A stretch of 64,000 nt of DNA from Osedax fenrisi (taxonomy: Eukaryota > Annelida > Polychaeta > Sabellida > Siboglinidae). Below the pieces are notes generated by a model. It saw only the letters and a program-made list of their open reading frames with translations, did no database searches and was not told the DNA's origin. The stretch covers positions 1,663,694-1,727,693 of the forward strand of contig OZ025242.1 of the NCBI GenBank assembly GCA_964019155.1, read 5' to 3'. Shown piece after piece: positions 1 through 20,879 of this stretch. The translations under genes and the position numbers were made by a program. Within the stretch, counting starts at the first letter, position 1. Every line of letters begins with the position of its first letter.

Positions 1-243
1 TAAACTATTAATCGAAATACAAGACAAAAATGGTACTATTCGTTTTGTGGTCCTCATAGTTTTCTATTTATACACCATGTATAAGTATACGACTTCTCGA
101 GGGGTCCATTCGTATCCGCTATTCGCGTTCGTATCGAGGTTCAATCGTAGAAGTATGTAGTCTATTTATAGATTTATAAACGTACGCTGAATACAAATCT
201 CTGGTTTATAAACATACGTAACCGATGATCTCATCGCTAACAG

Positions 244-401
244 TGTACGAAGCGCAGGTGTACAGTATAGACGGCAAAACGGGCAGCTGGAACTACGTAG
301 ACACGGCGACCACCCATATGGCGAGACGTCGGAAGCGAGCCCTGGCCACCATCGACTTCGCCGTCATGAAGGCCGACGGCACTTACTTCAGTATTCAACA
401 G
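244..401 (+). CDS. Gene 1, first visible exon
   Basis: The open frame runs to the donor CAG|gtttga. Acceptor candidates are ctaacag before 244 or gcag before 258; the latter gives a phase-0 start like the other exons of this gene. The ATG at 225 would be the alternative if this were the first exon. Encoded segment includes MARRRKRALATIDFAVMKAD. Confidence 0.6.
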
Positions 402-1341
402 GTTTGACCGCTTGACCGGTGAGGTGTTGGTGATAGTGGCCAACTAGGGGCAGGGGCAGGGGCGGGGGGTATAACCCGCGTTGTTGTTATTATTATATCT
501 GTTGAGGAGTTCGTTAACCATTCCGGTATCTTTACTTGTAGCCAAATAGCTTTACTGTTCCTTTGAAGCCGCGTTCGCGTTAATGTCTATATATATATAT
601 ATATATATCAGAATACTGAGATCTATAGAGTATCTTTATACGATTAAGTAGAGTTAATGTAGCTGACCTCGGTTGTACTACTGACCTAGACTACTACGAG
701 GCTAGATTACTGACATCGCATGCGCTTGTATTCAGTTAGCTCGGCTTCACGTCGCTAATAGACCACACGATGTGCGCTAGCTATACGATAAGCGTTAACT
801 TTGATGCCTTACTCTCGTGTAAGAATATAGTCTAATATATATAGCTAACTCATATATATATATATATATATATATCTAATAGATATTATCTACCCCTATT
901 GATATCTAACCTAGCTTGCCTATATGTATCTTACCATATATGGTATACCTATAGGTTAATAATAATTAATCGATTACTAAAATGTCATATTTCTAAACAC
1001 ATATATATATAAGTTCGTAGTTATTTATATATCTGGTAGAGTGTATAATGTAGGCCATTGTTGCAACTTTACTATCGCTCTTAATCGGTCGCTTGTATTG
1101 ATATGTTCATCGGTAATAGTACTGGAGATATTTACATGAGTACAATCAATTACAAATGGTAGTTTTTGTCTAGTATATGTTATTCGTAATCTATAGACAC
1201 TACCGATGCATTATTAATATATTAAATACTATCTTCATTCAAGGTTTACGTATACGTAAAGTACCATATCGATTACATTTTATATCGCGATTGTAATGTA
1301 TATGTAAATGTATATGTATATGTACATGTATATGTAAATGT

Positions 1342-1391
<50 letters not shown>

Positions 1392-1464
1392 CATGTATAT
1401 ATGTAAATGTATATGTAAATGTATATGTAAATGTATATGTATATGTACATGTATATGTAAATGT

Positions 1465-1508
<44 letters not shown>

Positions 1509-1526
1509 CATGTATATATGTAAATG

Positions 1527-1563
<37 letters not shown>

Positions 1564-4500
1564 TATGTATAGTATCATATACAGTATCATATATGATAGT
1601 ATAGTATATAGTACCTATATAGTATCATGAGTATGTGTAATTCAGGCGTTCTAAGATGCGATATTCTATAGCTATAAGTGATACCTATAGGTGACTACTG
1701 TTAAATAAAGCCCATAGGCATGTATTCCTGTTCTACGGTGTGTAGGGTATTCCTGTGTATAGGAGTAATACATGAATATCAATATGAATACGTATAGCTA
1801 TATAAAGCTATTCCAAAGATTTCTCGAATGTATACCAAGAATATATTCTTCGCAAAATCTTTGGATATTCATAGATATATATATAGAACTATACGGTAAT
1901 AATCACTTTGAACACTCTCGATTGCGTAATATTACACAAAAACAAAAACTTAAATCAGAGACTTAATTTAATAACGATATATATTAAACACGACGTCGTA
2001 ACCGAATATATCGTCACCCCACCCTCACCACCCCACCCTCGTTACCCCACCCTCGTCACCCCACCCTCACCACCCCACCCTCGTCACGCCACCCTCACCA
2101 CCCCACCCTCGTCACCCCACCCTCGTCACCCCACCCTCACCATCCCACCCTCGTCACCCCACCCTCACCACCCCACCCTCGTCACCCCACCCTCGTCACC
2201 CCACCCTCACCACCCCACCCTCGTCACCCCACCCTCGTCACCCCACCCTCGTCACCCCACCCTCGTCACCCCACCCTCGTCACCCCACCCTCACCACCTC
2301 ACCCTCGTCACCCCACCCTCGTCACCCCACCCTCGTCACCCCACCCTCGTCACCCCACCCTCGTCACCCCACCCTCGTCACCCCACCCTCACCATCCCAC
2401 CATCGTCACCCCACCCTCACCACCCCACCCTCGTCGCCCCACCCTCGTCACCCCACCCTCACCACCCCACCCTCGTCACCCCACCCTCGTCACCCCACCC
2501 TCGTCACCCCACCCTCACCACCCCACCCTCGTCACCCCACCCTCGTCACCCCACCCTCGTCACCCCACCCTCGTCACCTCACCCTCGTCACCCCACCCTC
2601 GTCACCCCACCCTCGTCACCCCACCCTCGTCACCCCACCCTCGTCACCCCACCCTCGTCACCCCACCCTCACCATCCCACCATCGTCACCCCACCCTCAC
2701 CACCCCACCCTCGTCACCCCACCCTCGTCACCCCACCCTCGTCACCCCACCCTCGTCACCCCACCCTCGTCACCCCACCTTCGTCACCTCACCCTCGCCA
2801 CCCCACCCTCACCACCCCACCCTCGTCACCCCACACGTAGGTCTGGGACATTTGCTACGTAACCGTCGACCTGAGACACAAGTACAACGGCGACCTCTTC
2901 CCGTGCATGAGCAAATACCTGAAGGCGATCACCATGGATCAGATGAGCAACGTTCTGTTCATGACTCAGACTTCCAACACGAACGGGAGGGCGTGTCTGG
3001 CGATGCTTTGCGACAACATTAATATGGTATCCATGGTTAGTAACTATAGTACACTATAGGTATACTATAGTGTATATAGTTCCGGCTAGTTACCTAGTAT
3101 TTCAGTTCCGGTTAGTTACGGATAGATCCGGGGAGTTGCGGTATATATTATCCGTAGATAGATAGCTAGTCTCGATGAAGTTATTTTAGATTTGAATACA
3201 TTGAAATTCAATAATTAGATAAATTCCTAATTAGATTAAATTGATTTGTAGAATTCTTGTTTCTAAAAAAACCGACGTTCGGTAAACAAAGTGTATACAT
3301 AATGGAGATTCTATTGTCTTACTCTACACACATATAGTATAATAACTCTGATTGTCTCCTAGTCCATTAGGGGCCAGTTATACCGAACAAATTAATTGTC
3401 CTTGTATAATGCTAGGACAATAGTTAACATTACGGAGATACCTAATACTATCCTAGGATAGTTCTAGGATACGTTCCTATCTCAGAACAACTGCCAATGC
3501 GAAGTGAAAGGAATAGTAGTTAGAGACCCTCTATCTCGATGATTAACAATAGATATATTATTCACGATATGATGAACTAACCGTATTCCCCCTTAATCCC
3601 ATAGCCACTTAATTCTTATTTCCTTAACCTTGTTGTGAGGATGGATTACCGGATAATCTATGGTACTCTCCTTCGAGCGGAAATGTTATTTTCTAAATCT
3701 TACGACTTTCTGAACTCAATAAACTATTTCCATTCATTGAACCCCGGTTAAAACGTGTTCACAAACCCCAACCGTGGTTTTGTATAACTAATTTCGATAT
3801 CTTTATGTTTGTCAAACTTATTTAACAAACGATGCTATTTATATATATATATATAAATATAAATACATACTTATATGTATTTCTATATATATATGCACGT
3901 ATGTATGTATGTAATAAGCATATGACGTGTTCGCAGGTGATGATGGGTGCCTACCCCCAGGACTACACCCCTAACGCCGACAACATACCCCACGTCTCCC
4001 GCTACGACTACATTCTAATGGTCGGAGCGCCACCCCGTATAATGGTACGCACGAAGCCCGGTCCAATGGCCGCAGTGTCGCACAGCCTCGTCGATTGTAT
4101 GGGCAAAGCTTACTCTTACGGGGTTAGTGACGCTTGAATAGGGTTCGGAGTGGGGCTGGCGGGGGGGTGGGGGGGGGGTTATGAGGCGTCGATGATGGGT
4201 CGGTGAAGTGGTTAGTATAGTGGTCAGTGTAGTGGTCAGTGTTATGGTCAGTGTAGTGGTTAGTATAGTGGTCAATATAGTGGTTAGTATAGTGGTCGGT
4301 GAAGTGGTTAGTGTAGTGGTCAGTGTAGTGGTCAGTGGAGTTGGTAATGTAGTGGTCAGTGTAGTAGGTAATGTAGTAGTTAGTGTAGTGGTCATTGTAG
4401 TGGGTAATGTAGTGGTCAGTGTAGTAGTCGGTATAATGGTCAGTGTAGTGGTCAATATAGAAGTCAATATATTCGTATACGGAGGTTAATATAACGTACA

Positions 4501-4646
4501 ATTTAGCGGTAACGTCATGTATACACGACATAATATTATGTACACGACATAATATTATGTACACGACATAATAGTATGTACACGACATAATATAATGTAC
4601 ATTATTTCTACAGTTCTCTCACGACGGGCTGCCGACGTACACCTAA
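244..4646 (+). CDS. Unrecognised multi-exon gene, 3' part
   Basis: I do not recognise this protein. Four exons join without a frame break: 244 (or 258)-401, 2841-3035, 3937-4122 and 4614-4646, ending in TAA. All three introns are phase 0, with donors gtttga, gttagt and gttagt and acceptors gtag, gcag and acag. About 185 codons are visible. The exons are GC-richer than the introns and have mostly C- or G-ending codons, typical of real coding sequence here. The visible protein has no transmembrane segment, repeats or familiar motif. It holds five scattered cysteines and ends in a short aromatic/Gly tail (AYSYG, then FSHDGLPTYT). An in-frame stop lies just upstream of position 222, so the first visible exon begins at an acceptor or at the ATG at 225, and more exons probably lie to the left of the window. 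An AATAAA follows at 4813. Function unknown. Confidence 0.65.
1287..1573. repeat. TATATG/TA compound microsatellite
   Basis: Alternating runs of TATATG-type units and (TA)n. The block is itself duplicated: two segments of roughly 130 bp with the same order of variants follow each other. The ORF across it is an artefact of low complexity. Confidence 0.9.
2016..2834. repeat. 14-bp minisatellite, C-rich
   Basis: About 58 tandem copies of CACCCCACCCTCGT with variants (CTCACC for CTCGTC). The unit has no stop in one frame, and 42 nt is a multiple of three, so it makes a false 310-codon ORF of Pro/Ser/His/Thr repeats. It abuts the acceptor of the exon at 2841 and may act as an extended pyrimidine tract on the + strand. 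Confidence 0.95.
2841..3035 (+). CDS. Gene 1, exon
   Basis: Exactly 65 codons between acceptor cacgtag and donor ATG|gttagt, phase 0 on both sides. Encodes a segment starting VWDICYVTVDLRHKYNGDLF and containing three cysteines. No match to a family I know. Confidence 0.75.
3036..3936 (+). other. Gene 1 intron, nothing notable
   Basis: A 0.9-kb AT-rich intron. I see no gene or clear repeat in it apart from short TA runs near 3840. Confidence 0.5.
3937..4122 (+). CDS. Gene 1, exon
   Basis: Exactly 62 codons between acceptor ttcgcag and donor GGG|gttagt, phase 0 on both sides. Begins VMMGAYPQDYTP and contains one cysteine near its end. Confidence 0.75.
4200..4470. repeat. Degenerate GTAGTGGTCA minisatellite
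   Basis: Imperfect 9-12-bp units of the type (ag)tgtagtggtc fill most of the last intron of gene 1. The three overlapping ORFs here are low-complexity artefacts. Confidence 0.85.
4511..4600. repeat. 20-bp tandem repeat
   Basis: About four copies of tatgtacacgacataatat lie immediately before the acceptor of the terminal exon of gene 1. Confidence 0.85.
4614..4646 (+). CDS. Gene 1, terminal exon
   Basis: After acceptor tttctacag the frame reads ten codons (FSHDGLPTYT) and stops at TAA 4644-4646. Phase 0 matches the preceding donor. Confidence 0.65.
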   Translation, partial: FSHDGLPTYT

Positions 4647-4812
4647 GAAACTGTCTGACGAGATGAGCAACCGGGGAGGAAGAATGGAGCCGAGAGGGGA
4701 GGAAGAAGCTGTCCGTATCCGCTTACTGTAGCGTGTACCGACGGCGGAACCAACGAACGCAGAAGTGCGATCACGTGTCCCCCCCACCGATGTTTATTCA
4801 CACCGACACTAG

Positions 4813-4818
4813 AATAAA
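4813..4818 (+). terminator. Poly(A) signal AATAAA of gene 1
   Basis: A canonical AATAAA 167 nt after the stop codon, plausible but in AT-rich DNA where the hexamer occurs by chance. Confidence 0.4.
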
Positions 4819-6310
4819 TGTTTGATCACGTGATATCTACTGCCAAGTATTATATTGTTTTATATTGATTTCTTTATTTATAAATGTACACTATACACTA
4901 TATATATATATACACTGTACACTATACATTATATATATAGTTGAATTCTTATCGGCCGTGTACTGTACGACATCTCGTAGAGTTTTATTTATGTTTGATA
5001 TTAAAAAATAAATATATATATATATATAATGATATATATATGTATACATATGATACTGTATAACTATAACGAAGTAATATTAGAGTCGAAACGCTTGATC
5101 TTATTTAGGACGGAACGTAATTATAAGCGTGTCAGGTGTATGGATATATAGATATAAATAGAACATAGAATTACTATTGAAATACCGACAACGAAAATAT
5201 GAAATAAAAAGTAAAATAATAAAACACGAAACAAAATGGAAATTAAATAAATATAACAACTGTAACATTTAATTATACGTTCCTTGAGGAACGATTTAGA
5301 TAAATTAATAAGAACCAATCAACCAGCGTGAAACTAATTAGAGGTAACATCTCGAGTTATCATATTCATATCTAGGTAGTTAGATGCTAATGGCTGGTCA
5401 AAACCTATTTGATATAATAGTATACTTAAACTTATACGTAAATAAATCATAAATACATGTACTTGTAGTAGTAATATTGTCACTTATGCCGAACTAATAC
5501 CATAGAAGTGTATAAATCGTTATAGAATACTTCGTCAAAAACTTTTTTAAAGTCGATGTACTAATTTTGGTCCGTGTGATTCTAAGTAAATTTTCTGAAA
5601 ATAAAGGATTTTTTACCGTTTACTTGTTTATTCTGAAGCATTTATGTTTATTTTCCCAGATAACTGCTGATTGCAATCAACCATGGATTCATCATATGTA
5701 ATAGTATGGTAATTATTAGTATTATTAGTATATTATGATATATTTTATTGACTACAAAAATACACCGTGATCATGGGCTTAGGTAATAACAAATAAAACA
5801 AAAATAACTAAATAACGATTACAAGATGATTTAATATATTATGTAAAGGAGATTATTTCTGGTTTGACTGATCAAATTAATAGTACTAAATTAATATTTG
5901 GAGCGCAGTTCAATGTTTTTAGTTAACGGATTATTTAGTGATGTTTACCATTTTGTCGGCCATTCTTTTGCGATCTAAATTTCCTGACATATTTGTTCGT
6001 TAACACGTACTTTCATGTTGTAGCCTTCCTTAGCGAGTTCGCCGATAACGTCACTAATTCCGAGTGATATTTCTATTACAGTATATTTTTAACGTCTTCT
6101 ACTTCTGGTCAAATACCTCGAAAGTCTTCTGACTATTTTATTTGTTCATTTATTGTTTTTCTTTTATAATGATTACAATAATAAAATGTATCTTATCTTA
6201 TCTTATCTTATCTTAAGTGAAAGTAAGTAACCTATAGATTTATTGTCGGCACGCGGTGTTCTATTTTATGGGTCGTTTTCAAGTTGCCCGTTTTATTATG
6301 GTAGTAAAAA

Positions 6311-6399
6311 TAGTGAGTCCATCAACTCAATAGTGAGTCCATCAACTCAATAGTCAGTTCATCAACTCAACAGTCAGTCCATCAACTCAACAGTCAGTC
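6311..6399. repeat. 20-bp tandem repeat, 4.5 copies
   Basis: Unit TAGTGAGTCCATCAACTCAA with G/C and T/C variants, repeated head to tail. Confidence 0.9.
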
Positions 6400-7568
6400 T
6401 GTCATAGTGTTTACGTAACGTAATATTCATCAACGTCGTCAGCAATAGGATTACCATCTGTATATCTAATTAGAGGCTTGCGTTATCGACATTATCTTTA
6501 TATGACTTTAAATTATAATGTAATACCCTATAGGGTACCTATTATACGCCGGTTTTCTATGAACACCTATTGAGTTACACCGAAGCCCTTGGGTTTTATT
6601 TATAGCGATCTATCTTTGCGTTCATAAGTATTCGTATTAAATAGTTTATTGCTATGTTTTCTCTGCTTCTTCCTCGTTTATTATTTTATAGTAATTCGTG
6701 TTTCTTCTTTTATCGAAAAGTTCCAATTAGGCATCAGTAATTCATGACTGTTTCTCGCCCGGATATTTTCCGCGTACTCTTTATTTGGGACATCTGATCA
6801 AAGCCTGTAATTGCCTGAGGTTCAGCCAGCTACAACATATATAATTACCTCATTTGTCTCCCGCCCTTTAGTTCTATACATCGCATCTTATTCGTATACT
6901 TCTTTTGGTTTTCCTTAGTAGACGGTCGGCTTTACGGTATCGCGGTATCTGTATATATCGGCTACGAGTGTATTCTTGTGATTGATTTATTAATACTAGA
7001 CTAATTAAAACGTTGAGAGGCAAAAAATAAAGTCAATTTTATTATGGTTCAACTGTTAATCGAGGAGCATGTCACTTTCGTGTACATCTGTCGAGGTGTG
7101 AAGTATTCGATAATAATGTGGTGTACGTGTGGCAATGTATATCGGTTTGATACGTTTCTAGTCGCAAATCTACGGACAGTATTTCGTCAGTCCGACTTAT
7201 AATTTATAAATGTTATGATCCAGTTATCTAGAAGGATAAATAAAGAGTGTCTATAACATTGAACATATCTTATATATTGATCTTTTCATAGAACACTTCA
7301 ACTTTTTAATCATATGATAGTCATATATATGACTTAATATATATATATATATATATATATGAATATATTGCCATATATGTGTACTTATATTATATGCATA
7401 ACATGATATACATTTCGTATAAATAGAATTCTACTAGAGAGTTCTATATAGTTGAGAATAGCAATGGTAATAGTTCCTTCAGTATACTACCGTTGTATAC
7501 AACGAATTATAATCGTATGTGGTGGTACTTCTTTTACCCAGTAAAATCTATCTTATATCCATTATCTG

Positions 7569-7756
7569 TAGTAATTCACCTGCGTGTTGCCGTCGAGAAC
7601 ATGACAGACTACTGACATCCCAGCCGTAGAGATCGAGCTGTCTCGTAGGAACGAGCAGCTTTCTATAGAAATATGCTCGTACCTTGGAGATCGCTGTGGC
7701 TGTGATATCATTAGTCTGTCACGTTCTCGAACACGCAACACTCAGGTGAATCACTA
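7569..7756. mobile_element. 188-bp palindromic foldback element
   Basis: The left half, from TAGTAATTCACCTG through TCGAGAACATGACAGACTA, pairs with the right half, which ends TCACGTTCTCGA, GCAACACTCAGGTGAATCACTA, with scattered mismatches. The centre is near 7665 (ctatag) with almost no loop. It is probably a foldback MITE; a hairpin RNA gene is the alternative. No coding capacity. Confidence 0.65.
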
Positions 7757-10025
7757 ACTGGTAATGGGGTTTACTGATTTAGGGTTAAGATAGAGTTATA
7801 ACTCCTCCGAGTATTCGCGCAGTGCACATTCCTACGACTTGAAGTTATATCGTATTATTGTTTACAAATTCTATTGATTTTTATAATAAATGTACTAGTT
7901 GTTCTACTGTTGTGCTGTACATACTGTTGCCGATTTAGCTGATATCGTTATAGCTGAGTTCGTTGGAGACCCAATATCACTCTTGTCATTTCTATCCGGG
8001 AGTATACCATTGATATGCGCGGTCTTTTTAATCCGGGCATCGACATGTCAATAATTAATTCCGCAAATATTAATGGTAGTTATAGAAAATAGTTATAGCA
8101 AATAAGTATATGTATAGCTGAAGCAATAAGATAGTGTAGTTATATGTCTACTTATCCACAGTGTATTTCGGATATATGCCTATTAGCATCACGATATAAT
8201 AATGAAGTAATTGTTTAATGTTTAAAGTATTCATCTACTATGAATCGGTCAAGGCTCGATTATAATGTCTGCCAATCGGATAAAGATGTGATTGAACAAT
8301 TTATCGTTGCATATGCATATGATAGCATATCATAGAGCTAGAGAGAAATATATATATATATATACTATAACTACGGAGCAGAAAACATATAAGGGGTGAG
8401 TTTGTGAGTAAATAAGGGAGACAATATAGTCTGAAATTTGATGATGGTAGGTTGTGTTATGTGGTAAGGGTAGGTTGTTTACAATAACAATATATGCCAT
8501 TTTGAACAATAAAACACGTGACATATTATAAATTATGTTATACATACTTGCCTGCGAAAAGTTATCTTTATTTTAAGTATCGTAAAACTGAATGTTGAGC
8601 TATCTGTAGTTTATGGATTAGTTGGAAATAGTTATAGTTACTACACTGTATACAGTAGATATACTATAGTATGAAAGTAGACTTGGATATAAATAGTGTT
8701 TTTCGTTATGGTAAATTTCGATACAGTAAATTTAAAATTGCAGCTATATTTATATTGCTTCAGTTTTAATAGGATTACTAGTAAGGAATTTAGTACAGGT
8801 TTATTGATGAGTAGAAGTTAAACATGCAAGGACATAGTAATGGCATGATATCAACAGTATACATCAGTATATACAATTACTAAACAATGACTTATAAGTA
8901 ATGGTAATTATTGGTATCAAACAATATTATAAATAACAGCTAACGCGAGTAAAATATACGAAAGGTTAGAAAATATGTAAAATAAGAGAATAGGTACATA
9001 TTGAAATATTCACAGGCAGAACATTGTATTACATTGTGTATTTAAATGATATGTTAATGTATAATAATGCATGGTGTTAAGTTTGAAAGAATGCAGAAGC
9101 CGAATATATATTAAAGTACGGATATCTAAGACATTATCATCAATATATATTGGTGATATAGGAGTCCCAAGATAACCAAAGTATTGATACATCAACTGAT
9201 ATAGTACATCTGCTAAACAAGATAAGATAATGCAATAACAAATGGAGTAGTATATATAAATGTTTTATTAACTTTAATAGTATCACCGTTTAGATGTGCT
9301 ACATATAATCGTAATTATTATTCGTTACAAATTCATTTGTCGCATTTTATGGGATTGTTTTAATTTAAACATATTAATACAATATTGATAATATAATATG
9401 ATTATTAATTGTATTATTATTTATGTTGGTGTAGTTCATTTGTGAAATTCGAAATATTACAAAAGATATATTTGTAAACAATTCAGAGAATATGTCAACA
9501 ATAATAAATACCTAGAAATAACTAAAGGATGAAAGATATTATAGCAACAACTCTATCAGGAGAAAGGGCTAAAAGATGAAATAGCTAATATATAGATTAA
9601 TCAATAGATCATAGATATAATAGATAACAGAATTATAATATGAATTAATTACATATAAAAAAGCTAATAGATGAAATAGCGAACAGCCTAATAATTATAT
9701 ATAGCCCGCTACTATAAAATCACCTGTAGATATAGGAAATTATCACAAGCATTAAATATCTATTTCTTATATTTACTTATATATATATATATATATTTAT
9801 GTAGGCATAACAATATATAGGTATACGTGTGTCAGTTTAGTGTGTTTACGTAGTGGCAGATTGATTTATAAATATATATATACGAATTTATCTTTACATG
9901 TTATAAGTTAAAATCAATAATAATTGATTATATATATATATATAAATATACGTTGGGAACGGAAAACTGAGATCATCCAAAGTACGAACAACGGTCGAGG
10001 ATAACTCCACATAGCATTATGGGTA

Positions 10026-10178
10026 GAGGCGCTGGAACCATGGTGTGTATGTAGGGGTGACCAACCAATCAACATAAATTGTGTGGTAAAAGTGGGGGGG
10101 GGGGACCAATACATAGGAGGTCCCCTTAGCTTTTAAAGTGGGGTACACATCCCCCCGTCCCCCCTGTTGCAGCGCCCC
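10026..10178. mobile_element. Short TA-flanked MITE (GGCGCTG termini)
   Basis: Terminal inverted repeats GAGGCGCTGGAAC and (reversed) GGGGCGCTGCAAC are flanked by TA on both sides. The interior is G/C-homopolymer rich (runs of G at 10095 and C at 10152). Confidence 0.6.
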
Positions 10179-10461
10179 TACTCATGGGATGTGTGTGTTA
10201 TCGCAAGTTAGGCTAAAGAAAGACCACGATGGTCAACGGCGACTCGGGTGATTATCAATATATCATAAGTTAGTCCAAAGGAAGTCCGTCGAGGTTCGAG
10301 TTCCACTCTTGACCTTGACCCTATAGGTGACGATGGTAATCGAACACCTGGATTCTCTGAGTGACAACTTAGCGTCACGTGATCGTATCCGACCAATCAG
10401 GAGACATTATTTGAAACACATTCCGTAAGAAGGATGAAATCGACACCGAGTCTCGACGGTT

Positions 10462-10556
10462 GCGCAGATTGTGTGGAATACATGCACTATGGGCGCAGAT
10501 TGTGTGGAACGCATGCACTATGGGCGCAGATTGTGTCGAATACATGCACTATGGGC
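10462..10556. repeat. 31-bp tandem repeat, three copies
   Basis: Units begin GCGCAGATTGTGTGGAA at 10462, 10493 and 10524. A short run of GGTAACA-type units follows at 10590-10622. Confidence 0.9.
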
Positions 10557-11737
10557 GCCGTAGAAGAAATAGCTGCGTTACCTGCGACCGTAGGTAACAG
10601 GTAACAGGTAACGTAGGTAACCTACAAAGACTCCTGCCTAACTACTAAACGCGAGTCGGTCCGCGATTACTATTTCGTATCGATTACCCTTTCGTTATTA
10701 TATTTCGTTAGCCAACTAGAGTTTATAATTATAACTATAGCTGTAGTTATTATAGTTACTATAGTTATTTCTAACTATAACTTAGTTATTCATTACGTAT
10801 TCACAATAGCTACACTGTTGTTTATTAATTATAATAGCGGATGTATCGCGTTATCTCTCACCGTAAGAGCGCAGTTCATAAAGTACAATAGATTATTATT
10901 TGAATCCAGTCTTTATAATTCTTTGCTTTATTATTGATTCTTAAATTGAATAGCTTGTGAATATCTGTTAGCTATATGTAGAGTAAACCGGAGACTAAAA
11001 TATTATATTACTCTATATATTCTATGCATATAGCTGATGTATCTTAGATAATGTATTTGTTTAAGTTAGATATAATATGTATATTAAGAAATAAAAGTAC
11101 TCTATAATGTTGATACATTTAAATAATATATGATATGTAGTATTATCATAAAAGTTACTCAGCAGAAATCAACAGCTCAGCATTTTGTAACACAACAGAA
11201 ACAACAGCTCAGATGCAAATGGTTAACAAAGAGCTACTTTATAAATATGTCGGTTTTTATTGTACACCTAATAATATTAATTTTGAGATACTATAAATTA
11301 ATTTATACTAAAATAAAATAATGATAAAATATATAATCAACATAATCTCATATTTTATTATTACTAATATAAGAATGTCTTTATTATTTATTAATTTAAA
11401 ATATAGAACTTAACATTTACAATGATTATATAATCGATTATATACGTTGGTTTGTTAACATCGGTTTCTGTAAATAGCGTGACATGCATTACATATAAAT
11501 GTTTATTATTGTGATATTTAATTTAATTTAGTTATCATAATTATTTATTTATTTAATTACTATTTAATTAAATATTTAAATGCGACGAGAGTACACAAAT
11601 AGATATATATATTAACCTATATTTATATTAAATGTACACATTATGATCAGATTTATATTTAGTGAACTTAAGTTAATTATTAATATAAATATTAACCAGG
11701 CGGTGCCTCTCTTTTATCGTTATAGAAGTTTAGGCCC

Positions 11738-19782
<8,045 letters not shown>

Positions 19783-19851
19783 GATTTGGTGGTTTCGAAG
19801 TCGCGTATACCACATGCGCATGTGTGTGTATGTGTGTGTGTGTGTGTGTTG

Positions 19852-19858
19852 TTATATA
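19852..19858 (-). promoter_or_regulatory. TATA box of the small-exon gene
   Basis: On the minus strand CCTATATAAC lies about 70 bp before the ATG, predicting a start near 19825 and a 5' UTR of roughly 45 nt. A (CA)n run lies between. Immediately upstream the DNA is AT-rich; beyond about 20000 it turns CpG- and CT-rich. Confidence 0.55.
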
Positions 19859-20879
19859 GGTGACGCTGTTCGGCCATCCGTGACGAAAGTATTTATTAAT
19901 TAATTATACATATATACATATATACGCATAAATATCAATTATTTATATATATGACTTTTGATATCAGATTAGAAATACCATTACATAACTATATATATAT
20001 ATATATGTTTCGGTGCGAGTTTACACCGTAGCGAGCACGTAATCATGGACACGACCTTCACGTTATTTGTCACGTGACATTTTAATTACAGACTCGCGCG
20101 CTCTCTCGCTCTCTCGCGCCTTGAATAGAATCGACGTCGTAGTAAGCGGTTTTTGTAGCGTCGAGTTCGTAATTATAACGTACGCGATACAGCGGCAACT
20201 CTTTATACCGCATTCATCGTAACACTAATTATCAATTACATAACTTATGTTATATAACTTCTGATATATAACTTCTGATATATAAATTCTGATATATAAC
20301 TCTATGATATATAACTTCTGTTATATAACTATATGATATTTAATATATTATGTATGCGTGTACTTTGAATGCTAACATATATTTTCGTACTCTTTAACGG
20401 GATATATAATATATCATATATAGTACATACATATATTGATATGTATGTATACACTATACTATATATAGTATATATATAATGAATATGTGAATTAGTTTAT
20501 TGCGAATATAGCAGATGCCCTGGCGTATAACGTAACGAACAAACAAATAAAGACAAACTTTATTATTCATTGTTTAAATAATTTTTTATTTTAATCTCCC
20601 TGCTTTAATGCTAATACAACACGCTTCTTGGATCTTGCGTTAGTTGTACGATAATGAATTCCGTGTACGAGGAATAACGCAGGATAAGTCATTATAATTT
20701 AATAACTTTCATATAGTACATCGAGGATGGATCCATCTAGTAGTTTTAGTACATTTACATCCTATTAATTGATGTTCGTCACTATGAAAACTCCACTACG
20801 GAAGATCTATGAGATAAACAGGCTTACCTAATGATAATTACGTGTTTATCTAAATAGTTGACCTATAATACTTGGTTTC

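Larger units (their letters stand above)
402..2840 (+). other. Gene 1 intron with repeats
   Basis: A 2.4-kb intron, mostly low-complexity. It holds an AT/ATG microsatellite block near 1287-1573 and the 14-bp minisatellite at 2016-2834, which ends right at the 3' splice site. I see no other coding signal. Confidence 0.55.
4819..11543. other. Intergenic, AT-rich
   Basis: No convincing gene on either strand; the short ORFs lack splice context and codon bias. It holds a 20-bp tandem repeat (6311), a palindrome (7569), a TA-flanked MITE (10026), a 31-bp tandem repeat (10462) and many (AT)n runs. Confidence 0.5.

Noticed and set aside
1273..1590. 105-codon ORF of Tyr/Thr repeats
   Set aside because: Pure TA/TATATG microsatellite.
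2016..2834. CRISPR-like array
   Set aside because: Units are contiguous 14-mers without spacers in a eukaryotic intron.
1908..2840. 310-codon Pro/Ser/His ORF
   Set aside because: It is the 14-bp minisatellite read through; the array is intronic to gene 1 and the real exon starts at 2841 in another context.
4015..4588. Three overlapping Thr/Val/His repeat ORFs
   Set aside because: Products of the degenerate GTAGTGGTC minisatellite in an intron.
5985..6095. Minus-strand exon candidate (ISDVIGELAKEGYNMK then gtacgt)
   Set aside because: The frame is open and the donor is good, but there is no phase-matched neighbour and no family match.
10208..10396. tRNA-like sequence (GGTTCGAGTTCC and an inverted relative)
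   Set aside because: No cloverleaf can be drawn and no SINE body follows; at most a very old relic.
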